Shown: piece by piece, positions 9,460 through 18,425 of the stretch
Position numbering within the stretch: the first letter of the stretch is position 1
How the letters are laid out: each line of letters starts with the position of its first letter
NCBI GenBank assembly: GCA_963843535.1
Contig: CAWJKU010000002.1
Coordinates: 664,055 to 728,054, forward strand
Direction of reading: 5' to 3'
From: CAVUNY01 sp963843535
GTDB taxonomy: Bacteria; Chloroflexota; Anaerolineae; Anaerolineales; Anaerolineaceae
Length of the DNA stretch: 64,000 nucleotides
The notes under the pieces: model-generated
What the model was told of the DNA's origin: nothing
The model's input: only the letters and a program-made list of their open reading frames with translations
Databases searched by the model: none
Translations under genes and position numbers: made by a program

Positions 9460-9544
9460 GAATCATCAAAAGAGGATTTTGATCGATCTTTCCCTCTCAT
9501 TCCCCGGAGATTGGGAATTGGAGTATCATACAGATTAAATTTTT

Positions 9545-10273
9545 ATGCGAATTTTAATTATTTCTGATATTCACGCCAACTTGACTGCCTTTGACGCCGT
9601 TTTAGAATCTGCCGGGGATTATGATGAAATTTGGTGTCTGGGTGATACGGTGGGATATGGCCCTGACCCCAACGAATGCATCGAGCGTTTGCGCGAACAG
9701 CATCATCTTACCTGCTTAATTGGAAACCATGACGCTGCTGCCCTGGGAAATATCGATTTAAATTCTTTCAACCGCGAAGCCAGGTCGTCGGCACATTGGA
9801 CCAAGAACGTGCTCAATGATGAAAGCCGTGAATTTTTATTGAGCTTGCCAGAACGGGCAATTACCGACTCAGTTACCCTGGCTCACGGCAGCCCGCGCAG
9901 CCCGGTTTGGGAATATTTATTAGACCCGGTCTCTGCCGTGGAAAACCTGGCCTACTTTAATACGAAACTGTGCTGTATTGGCCATACACACATCCCAATC
10001 GTCTTCCAAAAACCCGATGATCAGGCTGAAATGATCGGCGAAATGATTAAGGATGGGGATGGCTTATCTATCGAAGGCCGCATGTTTTTAAACCCGGGGT
10101 CGGTCGGCCAACCGCGCGACCACGATCCTCGGGCAGCCTACGCCATATATAATCCCGAGACTCGGGCCTGGCATTCTCACCGCATTGCGTATGATGTTCA
10201 AAGCGTGCAGAACCGCATGCGCAAGGCCGGGTTACCTATCAGGCTCGTGCAGCGTCTGGAAGAAGGCTGGTAA
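9545..10273 (+). CDS. Metallophosphoesterase, YfcE/MJ0936-like
   Basis: 242 residues of the calcineurin-like phosphoesterase family. The metal-binding motifs are DIHAN (D8, H10), GDTVGYGPDP, GNHD (60-63) and GHTH (146-149), in the family order. Such proteins hydrolyse phosphodiesters or phosphomonoesters with two divalent metals; the physiological substrate is not evident. No SD precedes the ATG; a TATCAT hexamer at 9524-9529 would place the transcript start only about ten bases upstream, so the mRNA may be nearly leaderless. Confidence 0.88.
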   Translation: MRILIISDIHANLTAFDAVLESAGDYDEIWCLGDTVGYGPDPNECIERLREQHHLTCLIGNHDAAALGNIDLNSFNREARSSAHWTKNVLNDESREFLLSLPERAITDSVTLAHGSPRSPVWEYLLDPVSAVENLAYFNTKLCCIGHTHIPIVFQKPDDQAEMIGEMIKDGDGLSIEGRMFLNPGSVGQPRDHDPRAAYAIYNPETRAWHSHRIAYDVQSVQNRMRKAGLPIRLVQRLEEGW

Positions 10274-10356
10274 GAGGGAACTTTAAGCATTCTTTCCCGT
10301 CCTAAGATTAATGTACTGTTTTTTCACATGGGTTCAGCCCTGTCTCGGAGGAGATC

Positions 10357-11334
10357 ATGAAGCACAATCCAGCTTTTTTCATGCTTGTGATCCTGGTATT
10401 GGTTTTAAGCGCTTGCGCCACGAACCTCCCCCAGGCTTTAGAAGGCCCGCCGGTCGCGATGGCTACCTCCAGACCCGCGGCGCAGCCAGCCAGCGATAGC
10501 GGAGGAAAATCTTCCGAAGGATATAACGCGCTGCAGCCAGCCTCAATTACCCGTCTGGTGGTCAAGAATGCTGAAATGACCATTGTGGTCGCTGACCCGC
10601 AGTCTGGCATGACCACAATCATGGAAATGGCCAACCAGATGGAAGGTTACGTGGTTTCTTCCAAGTCTTTTAAGATCACAGCGGAGAACGGTGTGGAAGT
10701 CCCTCAGGCGACGGTCTCAGTCCGCGTACCCGCGGAAAGGCTGGATGAAGCTCTGGCGCTCATTCGAAAACTGACCAAAGATCCCACGCAAGATATTCGG
10801 TCTGAAAATGTGACCGGTGATGACGTCACCGGGGATTATGTTGACCTTCAATCTCGATTGACGAACCTGCAAAACACGGAGGTTCAGCTGCAGCGAATTC
10901 AGGATTCGGCGACTAAGACCGAAGACGTTTTAAATGTATTCAATCGTCTAACTGATGTTCGCCAGCAAATCGAGCAAATAAAGGGTCAGATGAAATTCTA
11001 TGAGGAATCTGCTGCCCTTTCTTTGATTAGCGTTACTTTGTTATCAAAAGCAGGAATCGCCCCGTTATCGATTGGCGGTTGGGAGCCTGTTGGCGTAGCG
11101 CGGGATGCATTCCAGACCTTAATCGATGTAGGAAAATTCCTGGTAGAGCTGCTGATCTGGATCGTGATCCTTTTCGTTCCGATAGGCCTGGTGCTCTTCT
11201 TCCCCGGCAGGTGGTTATGGCGCGCCATCAAACGCCGCCAGGCAAAAGCCCGGGCCGCAACCCCCCCGCTGTCAGACTATCCACCTTACCCTCCGTCGCA
11301 GGAAGCGCCGCCGCAATATCCCGAAATCAAGTAA
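10357..11334 (+). CDS. DUF4349-type membrane-anchored lipoprotein
   Basis: 325 residues. The N-terminal signal peptide ends in a lipobox (LVLSAC, Cys near 22), so it is probably lipid-anchored. After a low-complexity linker, a segment starting VVKNAEMTIVV and containing RVPAERLDEAL, a VTGDDVTGDYVDLQSRLTNL stretch and a coiled-coil region matches DUF4349 proteins. A strong transmembrane helix near 270-290 (LVELLIWIVILFVPIGLVLFF) precedes a Pro/Tyr-rich tail. An SD (GGAGG) sits upstream of the ATG. The biochemical role of the family is unknown. Confidence 0.83.
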   Translation: MKHNPAFFMLVILVLVLSACATNLPQALEGPPVAMATSRPAAQPASDSGGKSSEGYNALQPASITRLVVKNAEMTIVVADPQSGMTTIMEMANQMEGYVVSSKSFKITAENGVEVPQATVSVRVPAERLDEALALIRKLTKDPTQDIRSENVTGDDVTGDYVDLQSRLTNLQNTEVQLQRIQDSATKTEDVLNVFNRLTDVRQQIEQIKGQMKFYEESAALSLISVTLLSKAGIAPLSIGGWEPVGVARDAFQTLIDVGKFLVELLIWIVILFVPIGLVLFFPGRWLWRAIKRRQAKARAATPPLSDYPPYPPSQEAPPQYPEIK

Positions 11335-11359
11335 TTTCTAATATGATGTTATGTGGTGT

Positions 11360-11386
11360 TTTTGGCGTTGCCTCGCAACGCCAAAA
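11360..11386. repeat. 11-bp perfect hairpin between convergent genes
   Basis: TTTTGGCGTTG (11360-11370) pairs with CAACGCCAAAA (11376-11386) around a 5-base loop. It lies between a plus-strand and a minus-strand gene end, so it could terminate both transcripts, though no T run follows in either direction beyond the arms. It resembles the hairpin at 9427-9459 in flanks and layout. Confidence 0.55.
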
Positions 11387-11465
11387 TTACCACTCACATC
11401 GTATTGCGTGGTCGTCGCGAGGCCGAACGCTTTTTTGATGATTCAGGTGTTTGTTGGGTTATTTT

Positions 11466-13157
11466 TTACTTAAATTGATTCGTCAGTGCATCGAATATAT
11501 AGTTGGTGCCATCCGCGGCTTGCATAAACAGATCCGTGCCGCTCGCGCCAGTTACTTTAACCTCACCGTTCCTGGTAGGCGTGAGGTAGAAATTGCGGCT
11601 GAAATTTTGCCGGTCAGCTGAAACACGCACGACCATGACCATTCCCTGGGCAGCGTCTTCTGCCTGCACTCCTGCTGAGACCAGCACATACTCACTACCC
11701 ACTGAATCCTGCCAGTGGTTAACCATGCTGCCTTCCCAGGAATGGATCATCCCACCAGCGCCATCAAAAATTCCAATCTGGAAACTGCCATCGCTGACTT
11801 TCGGAGCAGCTGGAGCAAGCTCAGCATCCTTCACTGCCGGGTGCGCTTGACCTACCGCGGTATCGGCCAGCATACGCCGTGAATTCACTAATTTTTCTTG
11901 TAAACTGAACTTCAATTCGCTATCTATTGCAGGGTTGAGCAATGCCTCTGATAAGGATTCGATGGTATGCTCCGCAATCGACCCTTGCGCTGTATTCAAC
12001 CCTGGTTGAGCCGCCTTAGGCGCTGCCGCATCCGCGGCAACGCTGTATCCCCACATCATGTCTGAGGACCAGCGCGGATTATAAAATGTACGCACATCTC
12101 TTTTGAGTTCATTGTAAAGCTGCAGCCAGCCAGTAGATGGCGAATTATCTACCCCGACACATTGGCTGGCACCAGCCTGCTGGCAGGCCTGCCACTGGGT
12201 GAGCACCCCATGGAACTCAACCTTATATCCCCGCGTATTGACCGAATACAGGCTGATCAAGGCCCATTGTTCAGCATTCGCTCCACGGGTATTATAAATT
12301 TCCGGCAGCGGAAAGGCTGGCCGGGTGCCGTAAGCTTTATACCAGACATCCTCCCTTGTCCAGCCATTCCCACAGGTGACGCGGTTAGGATCTGACCTCG
12401 TCGCACAGCCATCAGCCGTGCCAAAGTCGTAATAATCGTACAGGTTGACCGCATCATATCCATCGACCCACGCTCGGGAAAAGGCCACGGAATTCCAGGC
12501 CGGTTCGATATCCACAGCCCCCACCGCGTGCACCTGGCTGGAGTAACCATTGGTAACCAGCCAGCTGTTTACATCATTGACCATCTGTGCCCAGGCGGTG
12601 CCGTGCGCTCGAGCCGTTCCTGTGGACCAGCTATGCGTATACTCGAAATTTGTTGTGCCTATGCCCACATAAATCTGGGAGCTGCGGTCAGTATCAGAGC
12701 AGATGTAATATCCGCGGCCAAAATTTTCTACTGCTCCTTTAATTTGGGTGATCGTGACGGCTGCCATCCAGAATAAATCGGTTCCATACTGGTTATTGGT
12801 AATCACGGGTGACCCAAAATCAAGAATAACGATCGTGTTCTGAATGCCGGGTAGGGCTTTATCCTTCGCGCCTAACTGGCAGCCCAGGTTGTAGAGGCGG
12901 GTGCCATCCGCGGTCAGCATGTAAATACTGGATGAATACGGTGGAGGTGTACCCGCTGGAAGAGGTGTTGGCGTGGGAAGTGGGATTGGAGTGGGTTCAG
13001 GAGCGCTGTTAACAAATGGCATGTATCCCATCCATGTACCTGACATGAAAGGGATTAAAAAATGGGTTCTGTTTTGGGAAAACACCGGCTTTTGAATAGC
13101 CAGGATGGCTACCAGGCAGAAAACGCTTATGTATTTGACAATTTGTCGCCGATCCAT
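11466..13157 (-). CDS. Secreted protein of unknown function with Pro-rich linker
   Basis: 563 residues with a signal peptide (hydrophobic YISVFCLVAILAI, cleavage near VFSQ), then a Pro/Thr linker (PEPTPIPLPTPTPLP) and a large domain starting near residue 80. A middle stretch with HAVGAVDIEPAWNS and GYDAVNLYDYYDFG suggests a barrel-like fold with acidic residues at strand ends, reminiscent of glycoside-hydrolase-like domains. I cannot assign a family. The last 100 residues (DGSFQIGIFDGAGGMIHSW onward) look like a separate beta-rich module. A good SD (GGGAG) precedes the start. Function unknown. Confidence 0.8.
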   Translation of the reverse strand: MDRRQIVKYISVFCLVAILAIQKPVFSQNRTHFLIPFMSGTWMGYMPFVNSAPEPTPIPLPTPTPLPAGTPPPYSSSIYMLTADGTRLYNLGCQLGAKDKALPGIQNTIVILDFGSPVITNNQYGTDLFWMAAVTITQIKGAVENFGRGYYICSDTDRSSQIYVGIGTTNFEYTHSWSTGTARAHGTAWAQMVNDVNSWLVTNGYSSQVHAVGAVDIEPAWNSVAFSRAWVDGYDAVNLYDYYDFGTADGCATRSDPNRVTCGNGWTREDVWYKAYGTRPAFPLPEIYNTRGANAEQWALISLYSVNTRGYKVEFHGVLTQWQACQQAGASQCVGVDNSPSTGWLQLYNELKRDVRTFYNPRWSSDMMWGYSVAADAAAPKAAQPGLNTAQGSIAEHTIESLSEALLNPAIDSELKFSLQEKLVNSRRMLADTAVGQAHPAVKDAELAPAAPKVSDGSFQIGIFDGAGGMIHSWEGSMVNHWQDSVGSEYVLVSAGVQAEDAAQGMVMVVRVSADRQNFSRNFYLTPTRNGEVKVTGASGTDLFMQAADGTNYIFDALTNQFK

Positions 13158-13379
13158 CCTCTGCTCCCTATGAATAAGTATGTCTCTATTCTCCCGGAAT
13201 ATGATGCAATAAATGTTCCAGGATTTGACGTCAATAAATTTGTCAGGATCTTGTCACTATGTGAAAATTGAACTCAAGAAATTTCTAAGGGTCGGGGAAG
13301 CCGGACTTGAAAATCGAAATCCTCTTTGAATATCTATCATATCATATTTATCTCGATGATAGGTTGATAGAACAAATGA

Positions 13380-13385
13380 TATAAT
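13380..13385 (+). promoter_or_regulatory. -10 element giving a probably leaderless dinG transcript
   Basis: TATAAT lies 7 bases ahead of the dinG ATG at 13393, so transcription should begin at or next to the start codon. No SD exists in the gap. No good -35 hexamer is visible at the expected spacing, so the promoter call is moderate. Confidence 0.45.
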
Positions 13386-13392
13386 CCCATGC

Positions 13393-16191
13393 ATGCCTTC
13401 CATCGTCGCCCTGGATATCGAAACCACCGGACTTGATCCCCAAAATGACGCCATCACCGAGATCGGAGCCGTCCGTTTCAACGGACACCGGGTCGAGGAT
13501 GAGTGGACTACTTTAGTAAACCCCAACCGGCCTATTCCACCCATGATCACGGCGTTGACCGGTATTTCGAACGAAATGGTGCGAAATGCGCCTCCTCTGC
13601 GTGCAGTCATACATGAACTGGCAGATTTTGTAGGAGGTGCGCCAGTCCTGGGGCATTCCGTCCGTTTTGACCTGTCTTTCTTACAACGAAATAATATCCT
13701 CCAGGATAATGAGGTATTGGATACCTACGAACTGGCTTCAGTTTTAATGCCCACTGCCAGCCGCTACAACCTGGGTGGGCTGGCGTCACAATTGGGTATC
13801 CTCCTGCCGGCGACGCACCGCGCCCTGGATGATGCGCGTTGTACCCATGCTTTATTTGTAGAACTTTATGAAAAAGCGCAAGAGCTCCCGGTGGAGCTGA
13901 TTGCGGAATTTGTGCGCTTGAGCGAGCCGTTTGAATGGGGCGGCAGCTGGCTGTTCTCACGTATCCTGCGCGATCGCTGGCAGCAGCCTCTGAAAAGCAA
14001 GTCAGAAGGTCTCGCCAGCCGCGCCCATGCCTTTAATTTCCCTTCAGTCGCGCTCCAACCACCATTGAAACCGGTGGAAACGCCAGCGCCGCTCGATCCG
14101 GATGAAATCGCCGCCCTGTTAGAATATGGCGGTCCGTTCTCGCGATATTTCGCTGCTTACGAGCAGCGTCCTCAGCAAGTAGAAATGATGCGCGCAGTAA
14201 CGCACGCCCTTTCCTACGGCCAACACCTGATGGTGGAAGCGGGCACTGGCACCGGGAAATCATTCGCCTACCTGGTGCCCGCCGCGCTTTGGTCAACCGA
14301 AAACGACCTGCGCGTGGTAATCTCGACCAACACGATCAACCTGCAGGACCAATTAATCAAGAAAGATATTCCTGATCTATGCAAAGCGCTGGGGATTGAT
14401 CTGCGCGCAACCGTCCTTAAAGGGCGTTCCAACTACCTATGCCCGCGCCGTTTAGAAATAATGCGCCAGCGTGGGCCTGAATCGGTGGAAGAGATGCGGG
14501 TGCTGGCAAAGGTTCTGGTCTGGTTGTCCCAGAACGGCAGCGGCGACCGCAACGAGATCAATCTGAACGGCCCGATTGAACGAGACAAATGGATGCGCAT
14601 CTCGGCTGAAGACGAAGGCTGCAAGGCTGAGGTCTGTATGAGCCGCACAGGCGGGGGTTGTCCCTTTTACCAATCCAAACAAGCGGCACAGAGTGCGCAT
14701 ATCATCATTGTCAATCATGCTTTACTGCTGGCGGATGTGGCAACAGGCAGCCGCGTTCTGCCCGATTATGACTACCTGATCGTGGATGAAGCGCATCACC
14801 TGGAGCCTGCCACAACTAATGCCTTGAGCTACCGCGCCACCCACGGAGACCTAACCCGCTTACTGCGCGAGCTGGGAGGAACTTCCAGCGGGATTTTAGG
14901 CCGTTTGCTGACCGCAGCCAAAGAAATTCTCCGTCCCTCAGATTTTGCGGCGTATCAACAAGCCATCCAACGCGCTACCGATCTGGTTTTTCGATTAGAG
15001 CATGATTTCATCCAGTTTTTCCAATCTATGGGATCATTTCTTGAGGAGCGCCGCGATGGACGCCCGGTAAGCCCCTATGGGCAGCAGGAGCGCGTCATTC
15101 CTGCCACCCGTACCTTGCCAATTTGGACCGATGTAGAGGTCACCTGGGACGCTGCGAGCGAGACATCAGGTTTGCTTCTCAATCTGGTAGCCGATTTGCA
15201 CAAATCGATCGGAAACGATAGCGACAACCTGCCGGAAGAATTACAAGATTTACAGAGCAGTCTGGCTGACGTTCACCGTCGTATGAGCGAAGCCCGCACG
15301 AACATGCAAGGGCTGGTCAATGATCCGCAAACAAACCAGATATACTGGGCAGAAATTCAGTCCAACAATGCGCAAATCTCTCTTCAGGCTGCCCCACTCC
15401 ATATCGGCCCCTTAATGGAAAAATTTTTATGGAATGAAAAAGCCAGCCTGATTTTGACATCTGCCACATTGACTGCCCATGGGGAATTTGATTATATTCG
15501 CAGCCGCCTGAACGCGGAAACTGCGGATGAACTCGCTCTCGGGTCCCCATTTGATTTTGAGACCTCGGCATTGCTGTACCTGGTTAATGATATCCCCGAG
15601 CCAGCCGACGCGAACAATTATCAGCGCGCGGTGGAGCAATCTATCATCCGCGTTGCCAAAGCAACTCATGGGCGCATGCTGGTTTTGTTCACTTCGTACG
15701 CCCAGCTGAAGCGTACCTCCCAGGCAATTTTAGGCCCGCTCGCGGCGGAAGAAATTCAAGTGTATGAACAGGGCGAAGGCGCCTCAGCCAATACGCTGCT
15801 CGAGACGTTTCGCGAAGCTGATCAGGCTGTGTTGCTTGGGACGCGCGCCTTCTGGGAAGGGGTTGATATCCCAGGTGAAGCGCTTTCGGTGCTGGTCATC
15901 GTCAAACTGCCTTTTGATGTGCCTTCGGACCCGATCGTTGCCGCTCGCTCTGAAACCTTCGATGACGCTTTCAATGAATACAGCCTGCCGGAGGCGATTT
16001 TACGTTTTCGACAGGGATTTGGTCGTTTGATCCGCACCCAATCGGACAGGGGTGTGGTCGTTATTCTGGACAGACGCATCCTCACCAAACGCTACGGCAA
16101 GGCCTTCATTGAATCCCTGCCGACCTGCAAGTTGCGCGTCGGCCCAATGGCCGACATCCCATCTGCCGCTGCGCGCTGGCTCAATTTATAA
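13393..16191 (+). CDS. dinG: DinG-family helicase with N-terminal 3'-5' exonuclease domain
   Basis: 932 residues. Residues 1 to about 165 are a DnaQ/DEDDh exonuclease (DIETTGLDP, GHSVRFDLSF, HRALDDAR). The rest is an XPD/DinG-type superfamily 2 helicase: Walker A AGTGTGKS near 280-286, DEAH box near 463, and C-terminal GTRAFWEGVDIPGE. Four cysteines (LCPRR, EGC, EVC, GGCPF) fit an FeS-cluster domain between the motor motifs. The combination is typical of the Gram-positive/Chloroflexi DinG type, inferred to act in DNA repair or R-loop/G4 removal. The start follows the TATAAT closely. Confidence 0.93.
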   Translation: MPSIVALDIETTGLDPQNDAITEIGAVRFNGHRVEDEWTTLVNPNRPIPPMITALTGISNEMVRNAPPLRAVIHELADFVGGAPVLGHSVRFDLSFLQRNNILQDNEVLDTYELASVLMPTASRYNLGGLASQLGILLPATHRALDDARCTHALFVELYEKAQELPVELIAEFVRLSEPFEWGGSWLFSRILRDRWQQPLKSKSEGLASRAHAFNFPSVALQPPLKPVETPAPLDPDEIAALLEYGGPFSRYFAAYEQRPQQVEMMRAVTHALSYGQHLMVEAGTGTGKSFAYLVPAALWSTENDLRVVISTNTINLQDQLIKKDIPDLCKALGIDLRATVLKGRSNYLCPRRLEIMRQRGPESVEEMRVLAKVLVWLSQNGSGDRNEINLNGPIERDKWMRISAEDEGCKAEVCMSRTGGGCPFYQSKQAAQSAHIIIVNHALLLADVATGSRVLPDYDYLIVDEAHHLEPATTNALSYRATHGDLTRLLRELGGTSSGILGRLLTAAKEILRPSDFAAYQQAIQRATDLVFRLEHDFIQFFQSMGSFLEERRDGRPVSPYGQQERVIPATRTLPIWTDVEVTWDAASETSGLLLNLVADLHKSIGNDSDNLPEELQDLQSSLADVHRRMSEARTNMQGLVNDPQTNQIYWAEIQSNNAQISLQAAPLHIGPLMEKFLWNEKASLILTSATLTAHGEFDYIRSRLNAETADELALGSPFDFETSALLYLVNDIPEPADANNYQRAVEQSIIRVAKATHGRMLVLFTSYAQLKRTSQAILGPLAAEEIQVYEQGEGASANTLLETFREADQAVLLGTRAFWEGVDIPGEALSVLVIVKLPFDVPSDPIVAARSETFDDAFNEYSLPEAILRFRQGFGRLIRTQSDRGVVVILDRRILTKRYGKAFIESLPTCKLRVGPMADIPSAAARWLNL

Positions 16192-16234
16192 AAAAACTGG
16201 GTGTTCGGCCTGATTCACAGGTCAAACACCCAGT
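16191..16234 (-). terminator. Intrinsic terminator downstream of lysA
   Basis: On the minus strand, ACTGGGTGTT pairs with AACACCCAGT (arms 16225-16234 and 16196-16205), with a second internal stem (GGCCTG/CAGGTC), followed by a run of T (complement of 16191-16196). It overlaps the last bases of dinG on the other strand and may act in both directions. Confidence 0.8.
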
Positions 16235-16251
16235 CCAATTCGCCACCTGGC

Positions 16252-17565
16252 CTATGATTCTGACACCCACCAGCCTTGCAGGTGAGGTTCCTCACGCGGC
16301 TGCATGACCTCCACTTTTCCGGTCTGCAGCCACAGCACTGCCGGGCGCGGCGCCAGATTGTAATTGGACGACATCGCTAAATGGTAAGCGCCAGCCACCG
16401 GCATTGCAATCAGGTCTCCCCGGTCTACCGGCGGCAGCCAGACTTCTTCGATCAATCGATCGCCCGTCTCGCAAAATTTTCCTACCAGGGTTGTCTTCCG
16501 GCTGACCGGTGAATTGGGCAGATCGACCCTGACAGCGGTATAGCGGGCCTGGTAAAGGGCCGGGCGCAAATTATCCGCCATACCTCCATCCACAGCGGTA
16601 AAGTAGGTCCCATCAGCCGCTTTTTTACTTGTGCCAACTGTGTACACGACCACCCCTGCGCGCGCAACGATCATCCGTCCTGGCTCGATGATCAGTTTTG
16701 GCAGCGGCCATCCTCTGCGTGAGCAGCCTTCTTTGATCACCTGGGTTAAAGCCTCGATCCAGGGCATCGGATTCTCTTCTGGATCATCCAATGTGTACGG
16801 CACACCCCATCCGCCTCCTGGGCTGATTTCCTCCGGGATCCAATTTTCAGCTTCAGCCAGTTCGAGCAGAATCTCGACAGCCTTACGATATGGCTCGATC
16901 TCGAAAACTTGCGAGCCAAGATGGGTATGCAGCCCGGATAAATGCAGCCACTCGCTGGCCTTAGTCCGCCGGATGCCTTCAGCAGCCTGCCCATCCGCGA
17001 CGGGCAGCCCAAATTTACTGGCCGGATGGGCTGTTTGCCGGTAGGCGTGAGTATCTACCATTAGACCAGGGGTGATTCTCAGCCAGACGCGGGCAGTTTT
17101 TCCAGTCCTGGCGCACAACTGCTCAAGAAACGCCAGCTCTTCCAGGCTGTCCACAACGATAGCTTGAATGCCCCAATCTATCGCCGACTTTAATTCTGCC
17201 TGCGATTTATTATTTCCATGCAAGTGCACCTTTTCAGGTATGAAACCGGCCAAACGGGCAACCTCTAATTCTCCCATACTGACGACATCCACCCCCAAAC
17301 CCATCTTTTCCAGGCGATTTGCCATCGCACGCGAGAAATACGCCTTGGCGGCATAAGTTATTTCATATTTCCCGGGGTAATTCTGGGTAAGCAGTGTTTT
17401 CAACAAGTTCACTTGAGAAAGAACGGTCTCAGCATCATACAAATACAATGGGGTTCCCCACTGCTTTGCTAATGCCGATAGGCTGTGCCCGGAAATTTCC
17501 AGGCTGCCCGCGGAATTTATCGCAGTGGTTACAGGAAACAGGTCAAGCGCGGTCCGAGCCATCAT
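16252..17565 (-). CDS. lysA: Diaminopimelate decarboxylase
   Basis: Last step of lysine synthesis: PLP-dependent decarboxylation of meso-DAP. 437 residues with the fold-III barrel motifs YAAKAYFS (PLP Lys about K74), HGNNKSQAEL, HTHLGSQ, the glycine-rich phosphate loop SPGGGWGVPY, and the C-terminal CETGDRL carrying the catalytic Cys across the dimer interface. The ATG overlaps the stop of the upstream regulator (ATGA), so the two genes are translationally coupled. A clear terminator follows. Confidence 0.94.
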   Translation of the reverse strand: MMARTALDLFPVTTAINSAGSLEISGHSLSALAKQWGTPLYLYDAETVLSQVNLLKTLLTQNYPGKYEITYAAKAYFSRAMANRLEKMGLGVDVVSMGELEVARLAGFIPEKVHLHGNNKSQAELKSAIDWGIQAIVVDSLEELAFLEQLCARTGKTARVWLRITPGLMVDTHAYRQTAHPASKFGLPVADGQAAEGIRRTKASEWLHLSGLHTHLGSQVFEIEPYRKAVEILLELAEAENWIPEEISPGGGWGVPYTLDDPEENPMPWIEALTQVIKEGCSRRGWPLPKLIIEPGRMIVARAGVVVYTVGTSKKAADGTYFTAVDGGMADNLRPALYQARYTAVRVDLPNSPVSRKTTLVGKFCETGDRLIEEVWLPPVDRGDLIAMPVAGAYHLAMSSNYNLAPRPAVLWLQTGKVEVMQPREEPHLQGWWVSES

Positions 17566-18209
17566 TCGGCGTTATCCTGGTCTGGATGTGAGGCAGCGGA
17601 TTCGCTGGAGGCAATGTGGTATTCGCTGGGGTGCTCATTTTCCTCAAAAGATGAAATGACGATAACCGCATTGGCCACATTATGGCCTGGATTTCGCCAG
17701 CGATGAGTCATCTGGGCAGAAAAAATCAACGAATCACCGCTTTCCAACAAAAAACGCTGCCCATCTACGTCGTATTCCAACTGCCCGCGCAAACAAATGA
17801 CAAACTCATGGCCTGAATGCAGCATGCCGTGCGGGCCGCTGCTGCCCCCATTTTCCAGGGTGAGCATAAAAGCTTCCATTCGTCCGGTAAAGTACTCCCC
17901 ACCCAGGCCTTCCCATAAACCGCGCAAAAATGGCACCCGGGTACGTTGGTTCGCTTTACAAAAAACGATTTTCTGTTTTGGCTTTTCCTGCCTGAAGAAA
18001 GCCATAATGGGAACTTCTAAAGCAAAAGCCAGTTTGGTTAATGTGCTGACTGACGGTGAAGTTAGCCCTCGCTCAATCATACTTAATGCATTCGCTGAAA
18101 GCCCGCTGCGCCTGGCAAGGGCGCGCATAGAGATACCGCGCTCGTCTCGCAGAACTCGCAGCTGCTGACCCACATCTATTGAAGCCGCATCATTATTAAA
18201 GGTGTCCAT
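17562..18209 (-). CDS. XRE-family regulator with C-terminal cupin domain
   Basis: 215 residues from the ATG at 18209, which has a GGAGG 7 bases upstream; the frame is open 19 codons further but without an SD. An HTH_3 domain (LRVLRDERGISMRALARRSGLS...MIERG) occupies about 14-68, and a cupin (GHEFVICLRGQLEYDVDGQ, ESGDSLIF, MTHRWRNPG) the C-terminal half. Such HTH-cupin proteins usually sense a small molecule and repress nearby catabolic or amino-acid genes. Its overlap with lysA suggests it responds to lysine, DAP or a related amine, which is inference. Confidence 0.9.
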   Translation of the reverse strand: MDTFNNDAASIDVGQQLRVLRDERGISMRALARRSGLSANALSMIERGLTSPSVSTLTKLAFALEVPIMAFFRQEKPKQKIVFCKANQRTRVPFLRGLWEGLGGEYFTGRMEAFMLTLENGGSSGPHGMLHSGHEFVICLRGQLEYDVDGQRFLLESGDSLIFSAQMTHRWRNPGHNVANAVIVISSFEENEHPSEYHIASSESAASHPDQDNAE

Positions 18210-18366
18210 CGGAACCTCCAAAATATAATAATAAAGTGGGTTGATTATAAGTCCTTTTTGTGACAAGTGTGTCTGAAAACATATAATTTGAGGACATATG
18301 ACAAAATTGGTAAATAATTCAATCCGGGTGAAAAGAATCCACGAAGGTGTGAAAAAAGAGACGATG

Positions 18367-18400
18367 AAAGTGGATCCCCTTGATTTAGGGAATCCACTTT
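18367..18400 (-). terminator. Hairpin terminator after formate-THF ligase
   Basis: A 14-bp stem (arms 18367-18380 and 18387-18400, loop TGATTT). On the minus strand the only imperfection is a G.U pair and a T-rich stretch follows about 7 bases later. On the plus strand a C.A mismatch is present but TTATTTTT follows immediately. The minus orientation fits the gene order because formate-THF ligase ends 26 bases upstream. Confidence 0.6.
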
Positions 18401-18425
18401 TTATTTTTCTGGCGTATTTTGGACC

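Noticed and set aside
9163..9500. Open frames of 80-106 codons on both strands in the GC-rich block
   Set aside because: Open in several frames at once, no SD, no family pattern; typical of GC-rich structured DNA.
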